The notes beneath the pieces were generated by a model. It had not been told where the DNA came from. It saw nothing but the letters and a program-made list of their open reading frames with translations, and ran no database searches. A program made the translations under genes and the position numbers. 7,641 nt of DNA from Oscillospiraceae bacterium (lineage in GTDB: Bacteria > Bacillota > Clostridia > Oscillospirales > Acutalibacteraceae). Positions 1-7,200 of the stretch are shown piece by piece (the stretch's first letter is position 1; each line of letters starts with the position of its first letter). The stretch lies in assembly GCA_003499325.1 (NCBI GenBank), contig DNIP01000024.1:1210-8850 (forward strand), read 5' to 3'.

Positions 1-73
1 AACTCCCATGCAACAGCGCTCCAAGAACAGGCAAAGCCTGTGATTGGCAAAGCGCCACTGTGCTCCTCCCGTT
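1..73 (-). other. 5' part of a minus-strand transcript leaving the window (structured RNA or start of a gene)
   Basis: Transcription from the minus promoter at 80-108 would begin near 73 and run off the left edge. Read on the minus strand, the leader holds a good Shine-Dalgarno-like GGGAGGAG (70-63), then a GTG at 58-56 from which an open frame continues to the window edge (19 codons). The same stretch folds into a long imperfect hairpin. Positions 27-32 pair with 36-41 (6 bp, AAA loop), 21-24 with 44-47, and 16-20 with 51-55. It could therefore be a non-coding RNA or the first codons of a protein. I do not recognise either, and the fragment is too short to decide. Confidence 0.35.
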
Positions 74-75
74 TT

Positions 76-104
76 TTATAGTATACCAAAACTCCGCATA
101 CAAT
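76..104 (+). promoter_or_regulatory. Sigma-E-like sporulation promoter for the small operon
   Basis: The -10 element CATACAAT (97-104) is an exact match to the known Bacillus sigma-E -10 consensus CATACAMT. Fourteen bases upstream lies TTATAGT (76-82), which fits the -35 consensus KMATATT at five of seven positions. Predicted transcription starts near 111, giving a leader of about 45 bases before the first small gene. Sigma-E control suits the spoVM-like gene downstream, because Bacillus spoVM is a mother-cell gene. The call rests on consensus matching only. Confidence 0.55.
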
Positions 105-108
105 TCAA
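80..108 (-). promoter_or_regulatory. Sigma-A-like promoter, minus strand
   Basis: On the minus strand there is a -35 box TTGAAT (108-103), a 17-base spacer and a -10 box TATACT (85-80). The -10 box is preceded by TGG (88-86), giving an extended -10. The predicted start is near 73 and transcription goes leftward. The match is good, but the gene or RNA it serves lies mostly outside the window. It overlaps the rightward sigma-E-like promoter. Confidence 0.6.
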
Positions 109-156
109 CTGTAACATTTGAACGTCACCTGCGTAATATGTAAAGAGGTGATGATC

Positions 157-294
157 ATGCAAAGATGTAAAGGTTGCAGTGTGCCGATCGCGTTCTCGGC
201 GGGACTGCTCGTCGCGTCGCTGCTGCCCGCAAAGGCAGTGTGCATTATCGCGGCGATCGTCCTGATCATCACCTGTATTGCGCGCCGACGCTGA
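157..294 (+). CDS. Small membrane peptide (45 aa) upstream of spoVM
   Basis: This is a 45-residue protein too short for ordinary gene calling. It begins with a polar, cysteine-containing segment (Cys4, Cys7), continues with a strongly hydrophobic stretch at about residues 11-41 that can span the membrane once or as a hairpin, and ends in a basic IARRR tail. The start at 157 is preferred over the in-frame ATGs at 151 and 154, because the AGAGG site (144-148) is eight bases from it and too close to the others. It lies 29 bases upstream of the spoVM-like gene on the same strand, behind a sigma-E-like promoter and before a shared terminator, so the two are probably co-transcribed during sporulation. 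I do not recognise the family. A role at the forespore or mother-cell membrane is inference from context only. Confidence 0.7.
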   Translation: MQRCKGCSVPIAFSAGLLVASLLPAKAVCIIAAIVLIITCIARRR

Positions 295-323
295 GCCGTC
301 GGGGCGATCATAAGGAGGCAGTG

Positions 324-416
324 ATGAAGGTAGTCGTACTCGATCATCCAAAGATACTGGGCTTCTTTCTCAGGAAGATCTACGGTATCAAGAAGATAAA
401 GGAAACAAAAGAATAG
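324..416 (+). CDS. spoVM: Stage V sporulation protein M (SpoVM)-like peptide, 30 aa
   Basis: This 30-residue peptide has a strong AAGGAGG (312-318) five bases before its ATG. Compared with the known 26-residue Bacillus subtilis SpoVM (recalled, not searched), residues M1, K2, P9, K10, L12, G13, R17 and G21 are the same at the same positions without gaps. The pattern of hydrophobic and basic residues fits an amphipathic helix. In Bacillus, SpoVM lies flat in the outer forespore membrane, senses its convex curvature (Pro9 matters for this) and anchors the SpoIVA ATPase, which starts spore coat assembly and is needed for cortex formation. The tail here is a few residues longer and Lys/Glu-rich. 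It follows a small membrane-peptide gene under a sigma-E-like promoter and is followed by an intrinsic terminator. The assignment is strong for such a short protein, but rests on few residues. Confidence 0.85.
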   Translation: MKVVVLDHPKILGFFLRKIYGIKKIKETKE

Positions 417-428
417 GGAAGTACATAG

Positions 429-451
429 AGCGGCAGACCCCTGCCGCTTTT
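429..451 (+). terminator. Intrinsic terminator of the spoVM operon
   Basis: A perfect 7-bp stem (AGCGGCA 429-435 with TGCCGCT 442-448) closes a six-base loop and runs straight into a short T tract (448-451). It starts 12 bases after the spoVM-like stop codon. Confidence 0.8.
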
Positions 452-470
452 GTATAATATAAGTATTGTG

Positions 471-509
471 GGGGGAGGGGCTTGCTCCTCCCGCTTGCTT
501 AAGCAAGCG
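471..509. repeat. Pair of adjacent palindromes in the non-coding stretch
   Basis: Bases 473-492 form an 8-bp stem (one G-T pair) around a CTTG loop. They run directly into a perfect 18-base palindrome at 492-509 built on CGCTTGCTTAAGCAAGCG. No coding frame with a ribosome binding site is seen between 417 and 602. The 11 bases TGCTCCTCCCG occur both at 61-71 and at 483-493. This may be a small dispersed repeat or a second hairpin terminator zone. Its copy number in the genome cannot be judged here. Confidence 0.4.
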
Positions 510-571
510 AGAAGAATTCAAGTTCTGATTGATTCCCGATTTCTTTTATTCGTATATCCGATCAATAGATA

Positions 572-598
572 AGCCGCCGCCCGACTCAGGCAGCGGCT
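572..598 (-). terminator. Hairpin after the LysM gene, probable terminator
   Basis: Read on the minus strand, a GC-rich stem of 10 to 12 bp (with G-T pairs) and a 3-base loop begins five bases after the LysM stop codon. The following TTATCTATTG is only moderately T-rich, so it may act as a weak terminator or a 3' end stabiliser. Confidence 0.5.
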
Positions 599-602
599 AT
601 GT

Positions 603-914
603 TCACTTTGTCAGTCTGAGTATCTGTCCGGGATAGATGATATTCGGATCCTCCAGATTATTCAGCGCCAGAATGTTTTCGAGCTCCAGTCCGTAGCGGT
701 CGGCGATGCTGACGATCGTATCACCCGGGCGCACCACATAGTAGCGCGGCGATTTGATCTGATCGATCGGCAGAACCAGCTGTTGACCCGGATAGATCGT
801 ATAGGGACAGCTCAGCCCGTTTGCTTCGGCGATCTTCTTTACCGTCGTGCCGAAGAATTGCGCGATCGCGTACAGCGTGTTGCCGGGGCGTACGGTATAG
901 GTTACCATTTCCAT
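603..914 (-). CDS. Double-LysM peptidoglycan-binding protein, 103 aa
   Basis: The protein is almost entirely two LysM domains, at residues about 4-49 and 57-102. Each has the typical opening (YTVRPGNTLYAIA and YVVRPGDTIVSIA), a central asparagine-containing helix segment, and the closing IYPGQ-L motif. LysM domains bind N-acetylglucosamine chains of peptidoglycan or chitin. There is no signal peptide, membrane helix or catalytic domain. The start at 914 has an AGAGG site (925-921 on the minus strand) six bases upstream. Such stand-alone, signal-less LysM proteins in spore formers are sometimes spore-associated (compare the LysM coat protein SafA), and the nearby spoVM-like gene makes this attractive, but it is inference. 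It could instead be released by another route or act in the cytoplasm. It is transcribed alone, away from the pullulanase genes. No convincing promoter was found. Confidence 0.93.
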   Translation of the reverse strand: MEMVTYTVRPGNTLYAIAQFFGTTVKKIAEANGLSCPYTIYPGQQLVLPIDQIKSPRYYVVRPGDTIVSIADRYGLELENILALNNLEDPNIIYPGQILRLTK

Positions 915-1000
915 ACTTTACCTCTTTTCAATATTAGGGCAATACCGCATAATTCAGGTGTGCGGATTGCGCAGAATGATTTTTCGACAGAGTGTTCAAA

Positions 1001-1038
1001 TAATCAGTGCGCATACTGACGTATGGGCGCTGATTTTT
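1001..1038 (+). terminator. Terminator-like hairpin in the gene-free stretch before the pullulanases
   Basis: Arms 1005-1016 and 1021-1032 form a 12-bp stem with one mismatch and one G-T pair around a TGAC loop, and a run of five Ts follows (1034-1038). AT pairs at 1002-1004 extend the base. No plus-strand gene ends upstream. It may insulate the pullulanase promoter, end an unannotated short RNA, or stop antisense transcription. The rest of 915-1120 shows no supportable gene. Confidence 0.45.
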
Positions 1039-1120
1039 GATCACTATGACGGAATAATAATCAAGCAAGGCGTGCGCCATGAATTGTGCGGTGTTGCCCT
1101 GGGTATTACATATTATGAAA

Positions 1121-1150
1121 TTGACAAAAAATCGTGACTGTTCATAGGAT
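1121..1150 (+). promoter_or_regulatory. Sigma-A-like promoter of the first pullulanase gene
   Basis: A perfect -35 box TTGACA (1121-1126) is followed after 18 bases by TAGGAT (1145-1150), which matches four of six -10 positions. The predicted start is near 1157, leaving a leader of about 100 bases. It is the best promoter match in the 340-base stretch between the LysM gene and the pullulanases. Confidence 0.6.
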
Positions 1151-1171
1151 AAAAATATCGAATATTATCAT

Positions 1172-1194
1172 TTTAATTCTAAATCAGAATTAAA
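1172..1194 (+). promoter_or_regulatory. AT-rich inverted repeat in the leader, candidate operator
   Basis: Perfect 9-base arms (TTTAATTCT and AGAATTAAA) flank a five-base AAATC centre. The element lies about 15 bases downstream of the predicted transcription start, where a bound repressor could block elongation. It lacks the GC content expected of a terminator stem. The regulator is unknown. Confidence 0.45.
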
Positions 1195-1241
1195 GTAAAC
1201 ATCTTTTTTGATATGATATCCGTGTACAATAATGCTAAATT

Positions 1242-1246
1242 TGAGG
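1242..1246 (+). promoter_or_regulatory. Ribosome binding site that fixes the TTG start of the first pullulanase
   Basis: TGAGG at 1242-1246 stands eight bases before TTG 1255. The upstream in-frame ATG at 1213 has only a T-rich stretch before it and no ribosome binding site. It would also place 14 polar residues ahead of an otherwise ideal signal peptide. Confidence 0.7.
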
Positions 1247-1254
1247 TTGTTAAA

Positions 1255-4203
1255 TTGAGCTTAAAACGTATAATTTCACTATTTTTAGCGTTAATATTGC
1301 TTTTCTCGTTAACGGCAACCTGCTTTTATGCCGATGAAGAAGCGGCAGGGGAGGTCGTCGAGGAAGAGACAGAAGAACCGACGGAGGAGACCGAGGCGCC
1401 TACACAGCCGCCGCCCACCGAACCGCCCAAGCCCGATGTAAAGAAGCTGGGCTACGCCAAATATGCGGCAAAGCTGGATGAAACGGTCTATCGCGATTCC
1501 GACCTCGGCGCGACCTACACCGAGGATTACACTACCTTCAAGCTCTGGGCGCCTACGGCGGACGACGTCAAGGTGTGTATCTATAAGACGGGCTCCGACA
1601 AGGAGGAGGGCTTCAATAACATCGCCGTCAAGCCGATGACCCTATCCAAATCCGTCGGCACATGGTACGTCACACTCGAGGGCGACTTTAAGAATATGTA
1701 CTATACCTATAAGGTGACGATCGGTGAAGTGACCCATGAGGTGGTCGATCCCTACGCCAAGGCGGTCGGCGTGAACGGCGATCGCGGCATGATCGTTGAT
1801 CTGAGCGATACCGACCCCGAGGGTTGGTCGGATGACAGCTTCCGGCGCGTCAGCGAAGCATCCGACGCGATCGTCTGGGAGGTCAGCGTACGCGATTTTT
1901 CTGCAGCTGAAAATTCGGGCGTAAGCGAAAAGAACCGCGGCAAGTTCCTCGCCTTCACTGAGAAGGATACCAAGCTCAACGGACAGGAGGGCAGTGTGTC
2001 CACCTGCGTGAGCTACCTCAAGGAGCTGGGCGTGAATTATGTCCAGATCAATCCCTTCTATGATTTCGCGTCCATCGATGAAGCGGAAAGCATCGACGAT
2101 CAGTATAACTGGGGCTATGATCCCAAGAACTACAATGCTCCCGAGGGCTCCTATTCCTCAGATCCCTACGACGGCAGAGTCCGGATACAGGAGTGTAAAG
2201 AGATGATAAAGGCGCTCCATGAAGCCGGCATCGGCGTTATCATGGACGTTGTCTATAACCACACCTACGAATCCGAGGATTCGTTCTTCAATCAGATCGC
2301 GCCGTACTATTACTATCGTATCAATGAGGACGGCACATGGTCGAACGGCTCCGGCTGCGGCAATGACGTCGCTACCGAGCGTTACATGGCGCGCAAGTTT
2401 ATTCGTGAATCCGTCGCCTACTGGGCGGATGAATACCATATCGACGGCTTCCGCTTTGATTTGATGGGCTTGATGGACGTCGAAACCATGAACGGCATCC
2501 GCAAGGATCTGGACGCTTTACCTGACGGTGAGCACATCATCATGTACGGAGAGGCGTGGAACCTGAAAACTGCCGTCCCCGCTAATGTCACGCTGGCGAA
2601 TCAGGATAACATGGATCAGCTCAGTAAGCGGATCGGCGCCTTCAACGACAGCGGCCGTGACGCGATCAAGGGCGCGAACTTTGAGGCGGCGGGCAAGGGC
2701 TTTGTGCAGGAGGGCTCCTCCAAGGGCGGTGTGCGCGACGCGATTGAGGGCGTCGGCAAGGGATGGGCGTCTATCCCCGCGCAGTGCGTCAACTACGCCT
2801 CCTGCCACGATAACCTGACCCTCTACGATAAGCTGACCTCGTCCGTCTATGATGACGGAAAATATACGCAGCGCCGTGAGAATCTCTTGAAGATGAATCA
2901 GCTGTCCGCGGCGACGGTGCTGATGTCGCGCGGCGTACCCTTTATGCTCGCGGGTGAGGAGCTCGGCAGAACCAAGCAGGGGGATGAAAACTCCTATCGC
3001 TCCTCTCTCGAGATCAATCAGATCGACTGGTTCTCGCGCTATCGCTTCACTTCGATGACCGATTATTACAAAGGGCTGATCAGCATCCGCAAGGCGATCC
3101 CCACCCTGCGTGACGGGCTCGGCGAACGGACAACGGTCGATTATCTCGACAGCACCTCCAAGAATACGATCGCGTATTCTATCACAGGCAGCGACATGCC
3201 CTCTGTTGTCGTCGCGCTCAACGGCGATAACGCAAAGGCGGCTACCGTATCCCTGCCCGACGGCAAGTGGGTCATCTTAGCGGATGATCAGCGCGCGGGC
3301 TTGACGAGCCTCGGCGAGGCGAGCGGCACCGTCAACGTTCCCGCGACCTCTGCATATGTGCTGGCGGACGCCGACAGCTTTGCCGCTATTGAGCAGGAAG
3401 CGCCTGAATGTCTGCTTTATATCCGCTATAAGGACAAGGCGAATGACGGCGCCGTGGTGTGCGAGGAACGCCTGACAGGCAAAATGAACGAGACCTACGT
3501 AGCGGCTACGCCGTCCGAGATTTTGTTCAATTACAATATCACCTCCGATTCCGCGTTGAACGGCACCTTCACCAAGGCGTTCCAGATCATTGACGTCAGC
3601 TGTACCGCGTACAAGGGCGAGTATTCCACCGTCACGATCAAGTTCCTCAACCCCGACAGCAAGGTGCTTGCCAATACCGTCGTGATGACGAACCGCGTCG
3701 GTCAGCAGTATTACACCCCCGCGATCCCCGGGATCAAGGGCTATGCGCTCGATCTGGATAACCTGCCCGTGAACGGCGCCGGTCTGTACACCAAGGAGCC
3801 GATCGAGGTCGTCTACTATTATAAAGAGGCGGAAAAGGTTGAAGCCAAGGATGAATACACCTGTCCCGCCAACGTGATCTATCTGGCGGATGACGGCACT
3901 ATCCTGTCGCAGAAATCCTACCGAGGGGTCGAGGGCGACAAGCTCGAGATCGAGGATATGGAGTTCGACGGCTACAAATACTACGATATCTCCAACGAGA
4001 ACGCCGTATTCTCCGAGAACGAGCTGAATGTCCTCGTTTATTATCAGAATCCCCGGCGCGCGTTCTGGCTCACGGTCAAGAACAATCTTCTGACCATTAT
4101 CCTCGTGTTCGTTGGAATCATAGCGCTTATCGTCGTCGCGGTGATCCTGATCCGCCGTATCACGAAGAAGAATAAGATGATGTCGATCAAGATCGAGGAT
4201 TGA
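1255..4203 (+). CDS. pulA: Membrane-anchored type I pullulanase (GH13) with MucBP-like repeats
   Basis: This is a debranching enzyme that hydrolyses alpha-1,6 links in pullulan, amylopectin and limit dextrins. It has 982 residues from the TTG start. A signal peptide (1-26) is followed by an acidic Glu/Thr/Pro linker (27-64), a CBM48 module (about 78-170) and the GH13 catalytic domain (about 200-610). The pullulanase signature YNWGYDP lies at 284-290, region I DVVYNH at 331-336, nucleophile D402 in GFRFDLMG, acid/base E433 in MYGEAW and transition-state stabiliser D519 in CHDN. A C-terminal beta domain is followed by three MucBP-like modules (about 718-785, 788-857, 868-932), a membrane helix (about 944-966) and a basic cytoplasmic tail. 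There is no LPXTG motif, so retention is by the helix. The gene downstream is a paralogue with a dockerin. Together with the linker and repeats, this suggests a catalytic head held away from the membrane to act on captured starch. The enzyme class is secure; the spacer role of the MucBP-like modules is inference. Confidence 0.95.
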   Translation: MSLKRIISLFLALILLFSLTATCFYADEEAAGEVVEEETEEPTEETEAPTQPPPTEPPKPDVKKLGYAKYAAKLDETVYRDSDLGATYTEDYTTFKLWAPTADDVKVCIYKTGSDKEEGFNNIAVKPMTLSKSVGTWYVTLEGDFKNMYYTYKVTIGEVTHEVVDPYAKAVGVNGDRGMIVDLSDTDPEGWSDDSFRRVSEASDAIVWEVSVRDFSAAENSGVSEKNRGKFLAFTEKDTKLNGQEGSVSTCVSYLKELGVNYVQINPFYDFASIDEAESIDDQYNWGYDPKNYNAPEGSYSSDPYDGRVRIQECKEMIKALHEAGIGVIMDVVYNHTYESEDSFFNQIAPYYYYRINEDGTWSNGSGCGNDVATERYMARKFIRESVAYWADEYHIDGFRFDLMGLMDVETMNGIRKDLDALPDGEHIIMYGEAWNLKTAVPANVTLANQDNMDQLSKRIGAFNDSGRDAIKGANFEAAGKGFVQEGSSKGGVRDAIEGVGKGWASIPAQCVNYASCHDNLTLYDKLTSSVYDDGKYTQRRENLLKMNQLSAATVLMSRGVPFMLAGEELGRTKQGDENSYRSSLEINQIDWFSRYRFTSMTDYYKGLISIRKAIPTLRDGLGERTTVDYLDSTSKNTIAYSITGSDMPSVVVALNGDNAKAATVSLPDGKWVILADDQRAGLTSLGEASGTVNVPATSAYVLADADSFAAIEQEAPECLLYIRYKDKANDGAVVCEERLTGKMNETYVAATPSEILFNYNITSDSALNGTFTKAFQIIDVSCTAYKGEYSTVTIKFLNPDSKVLANTVVMTNRVGQQYYTPAIPGIKGYALDLDNLPVNGAGLYTKEPIEVVYYYKEAEKVEAKDEYTCPANVIYLADDGTILSQKSYRGVEGDKLEIEDMEFDGYKYYDISNENAVFSENELNVLVYYQNPRRAFWLTVKNNLLTIILVFVGIIALIVVAVILIRRITKKNKMMSIKIED

Positions 4204-4215
4204 TTGTCGGATGTG

Positions 4216-4239
4216 ACAAATGCGGTAAATCGCATTTGT
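4216..4239 (+). promoter_or_regulatory. Perfect 9-bp inverted repeat between the two pullulanase genes
   Basis: Arms ACAAATGCG (4216-4224) and CGCATTTGT (4231-4239) flank GTAAAT. The element begins 12 bases after the first pullulanase stop. No T tract follows directly (the T run at 4259-4266 is about 19 bases away), so it is not a standard terminator. It ends at an extended -10-like motif and could be an operator, an mRNA-stabilising hairpin or a weak terminator. Confidence 0.5.
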
Positions 4240-4247
4240 GATATAAA
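4239..4247 (+). promoter_or_regulatory. Possible extended -10 promoter for the second pullulanase
   Basis: TGATATAAA (4239-4247) fits an extended -10 (TGN plus a five-of-six TATAAT match). No recognisable -35 box lies 16 to 18 bases upstream, where the inverted repeat sits instead. If used, transcription would start near 4254, about 43 bases before the start codon. Otherwise the gene is read through from the first pullulanase. Confidence 0.3.
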
Positions 4248-4296
4248 TTTGTTGAATGTTTTTTTTCATTAAACATTTTAAAAAGGAGGAAAATGC

Positions 4297-7200
4297 ATGA
4301 AAAAAACAAGAAGAATCATATCTCTGCTTCTGTGCGTGATGCTCGTTGTATCGATGGTATCCGTAGCGATGGTCTCCACCTCTGCTGCCGCTGCCAATCC
4401 CTACAGCGAAGCAGCTATGGCGCTGGACGCAGAATATGCCTATGACGGTGAGCTGGGCGCTCTCTACACCCCTGAGTCCACCACATTCAGAGTCTGGGCG
4501 CCGCTGGCGACTGAGGTCAAGCTCAACCGTTATGCGACCGGCTCCGATGACGAAGAAGGCGCACAGGATCTCGGCACTGTCGAGATGGAAAAGCTGATGG
4601 ACGGCGAAAAGTGGACAGGCGTATGGACGACCACCGTTGATGGTGACATCGTCAACACCTACTACACCTACTCCATCACTAACCCTAACCACATTTACAA
4701 ATCAACCGCCACCAAAACAGTCGAAACCCAGGACGTCTATTCCTATGCTGTCGGCGTCAACGGCGATCGTTCCATGGTTGTCGATCTGAAGAACACCGAC
4801 CCCGAGGGCTGGGATAGCGACAACCACGTTTTCACTGACGAGCAGACCGACGCGATCATCTGGGAGGTTCATGTCAAGGACTTCTCTTATGCTCCGAATT
4901 CCGGCGTCAGTGACGCGAACCGCGGTAAGTTCCTCGGCTTCACCGAGACCGGCACCACCCTCGACAACGAGGGCGTGATCTCCACCGGTATCGATTACTT
5001 AAAGAGCCTGGGCGTTACCCATGTTCAGATCAACCCGATGTATGACTTTGCGACCATCGACGAGTCCGGTGATCCCACTCAGTTCAACTGGGGCTATGAT
5101 CCCAAGAACTACGGCGTTCCCGAGGGTTCCTATTCCTCGAACCCCTATGATGGTAATGTTCGTATCAACGAGTGCAAGCAGATGATCAAGGCGCTCCACG
5201 AAGCGGGCATCGGCGTCATCATGGACGTTGTTTACAACCACACCTATTCCGTTGACTCCTGCTTCACGGCGGCAGTCCCCGAATACTATTATCGTATGGC
5301 GGCCGACGGCGGCTACAGCCAGCAGTCCGGCTGCGGCAACGACACCGCTTCCGAGCGCGCGATGTATCGCAAGTATATGCGTGAAATGCTTAAGTACTGG
5401 ACAGAAGAATACCACATCGACGGCTATCGTTTCGACCTGATGGGCGTACATGACGGCGAGACCATGAACATGGTTCGTGCCGACATGGATGAGATCGATC
5501 CCCGTATCGTCATGTACGGCGAAGGCTGGGCAGGCGACACCGTTTACGATCCCACCACCTGTGCGGGCACCGAGACCTTCATGACCACGCAGGGCAATTC
5601 CACAAAGCTCTCTACCCGTATCGGCTTCTTCAACGACCAGATCCGCGATGCGATCAAGGGTAATGTCTTCCATAAGGAAGAGGGCGGTTTTGTACAGAAT
5701 GTCAAGACTGCCGCGCCCGGCATCAACTTCGGTATCCGCGCGAACACCGTCGGTAAGGCAAGATGGCACGCAGTCACTCCCGAGCAGTGTCTGACCTATG
5801 CTTCCTGCCACGATAACTACACCCTCTATGATAAGCTCGCTTATGTTGATCAGGCCGGCACGATTGCGAACTACCGTCAGCGTTTTGCGGACGTTGTCAA
5901 GCAGAATAAGCTGACCGGCGCGATCATCAGCTCCTCTCAGGGCATGGACTTCCTGCTCGCGGGTGAGGAGATGGGTCGATCTAAGGACGGCGACGAGAAC
6001 TCCTACAAGAGCGCGGCTACCCTGAACATGATCGACTGGTCGCTCTTAAAGACCAACGCCGATATCGTATCCTACTACAGGGGTCTGTTCGAGCTGAGAA
6101 AGGCGTTCTCTCCCTTTACCGCCAGTGTCACAGAGGCTGACGGCGGTAATTATAAGTATAATTTCGATACTTCCTCTACCGGCTCCGTGAACCCGATCGC
6201 CTACACGATCGATAACCAGACCGAGGGCGAATGGAGCAAGATTGCTGTTATCTATAACGGCACCAATGTTGAGAAGAATTACAGATTCACCAAGGCTACC
6301 TCCGGCGTTACCGATGATTCCGAGTGGGTCATCGTCGCCAACGATCAGGTCGCGGGCGTTCAGAGCCTCGGCGAGGTCAAGGGCAGAACCTTTACCGTAC
6401 CCGCTTATTCCGCTTTGATCGCGGTTGATAAGGCGAGCTTCGAAGAGTGCGCGATTTCTTCTGACTTCTCCACCCTGACCATTAATAGTGTACACGAAAA
6501 GACCGGTGAGGTTCTCTCTACCAACACGCTGATCGGCAAGCCCGGCGAGGGTTACTCCGTAGAGCCTGACGGTTCCATCCCGATGGAATATGAGCTCAAC
6601 TCCGTTGAAGGCAGCACCACCGGTACCTTTACCGCCGAGCCGCAAACCGTTACCTTCAAATATGTTGATTATGTTCCCGAGAGATTCCGTGCTCCTCAGG
6701 GCGACGTCAACGGCGACGGTGTTGTTTCTCTGCTTGATGCAACCGTACTGCAGAGATATCTCGTAGGCATGAAAGAGCTGAGCGATGATCAGATCAGGTG
6801 CGGCGATTATGATCAGAACGGTATCACCGATATCACCGATGTCACGCTGCTCCAGCGCTATCTTGCCAATTTGATCGCTCCTACCTATACTGTCACCACC
6901 CGCTATATCGGAAGACAGGATGACGGTACTGTTAAGTCGCTCGCGACCGCAAAGGTTGAGAAGTATCGCTACGGTCAGGAGTACACCACCTCTCCGCAGA
7001 CGATCGCATACTATAAGCTCGACGAGATGCCTGCTAACGCATCCGGTATCGTCAACAAGAAGATTACTGTTAACTACTGGTATTCCTACAGCGTCGCGAG
7101 CCCCAAGATGCACGTCAAGCACAGCGGCGATCAGACCTGGGCGCCCAACCTCTGGGCATGGGCATATGACGGCTCAGGTCAGGCGATCAACTGCTACGAT

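Noticed and set aside
21..47. Kink-turn-like motif (GA/GA opposed between two stems) in the left-edge hairpin
   Set aside because: The three-base bulge is not next to the GA pairs as a kink-turn requires.
174..323. N-terminal extension of the spoVM-like frame back to an ATG at 174
   Set aside because: The strong AAGGAGG directly before ATG 324, the match to SpoVM from residue 1, and the overlap with the 45-residue peptide in another frame all show that the short form is the real one.
105..521. Minus-strand open frame of 138 codons over the small operon
   Set aside because: It runs through the terminator and both small genes, has no ribosome binding site, and shows no recognisable domain.
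915..1000. Sporulation-type promoter for the LysM gene on the minus strand
   Set aside because: No pair of boxes with proper spacing for sigma-A, E, G or K was found. Only isolated partial matches are present.
1255..1335. Lipoprotein signal in the first pullulanase (the TATC before Tyr-Ala)
   Set aside because: The residues before the cysteine do not fit a lipobox (no Leu/Val/Ile at -3). A standard signal peptidase site after the following Ala fits better.
3277..4692. Open frame of 471 codons on the minus strand across the junction of the two pullulanase genes
   Set aside because: It lies antisense to two well-supported genes and runs through their intergenic region. It has low-complexity, His/Arg/Asp-rich content with no recognisable domain, and is explained by the codon bias of the sense strand.
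4999..5811. Minus-strand open frame of 270 codons
   Set aside because: It is antisense to the catalytic domain of the second pullulanase and has no domain features.
6046..7122. Minus-strand open frame of 358 codons
   Set aside because: It is fully antisense to the dockerin pullulanase, shows no family features, and is a by-product of sense-strand codon use.
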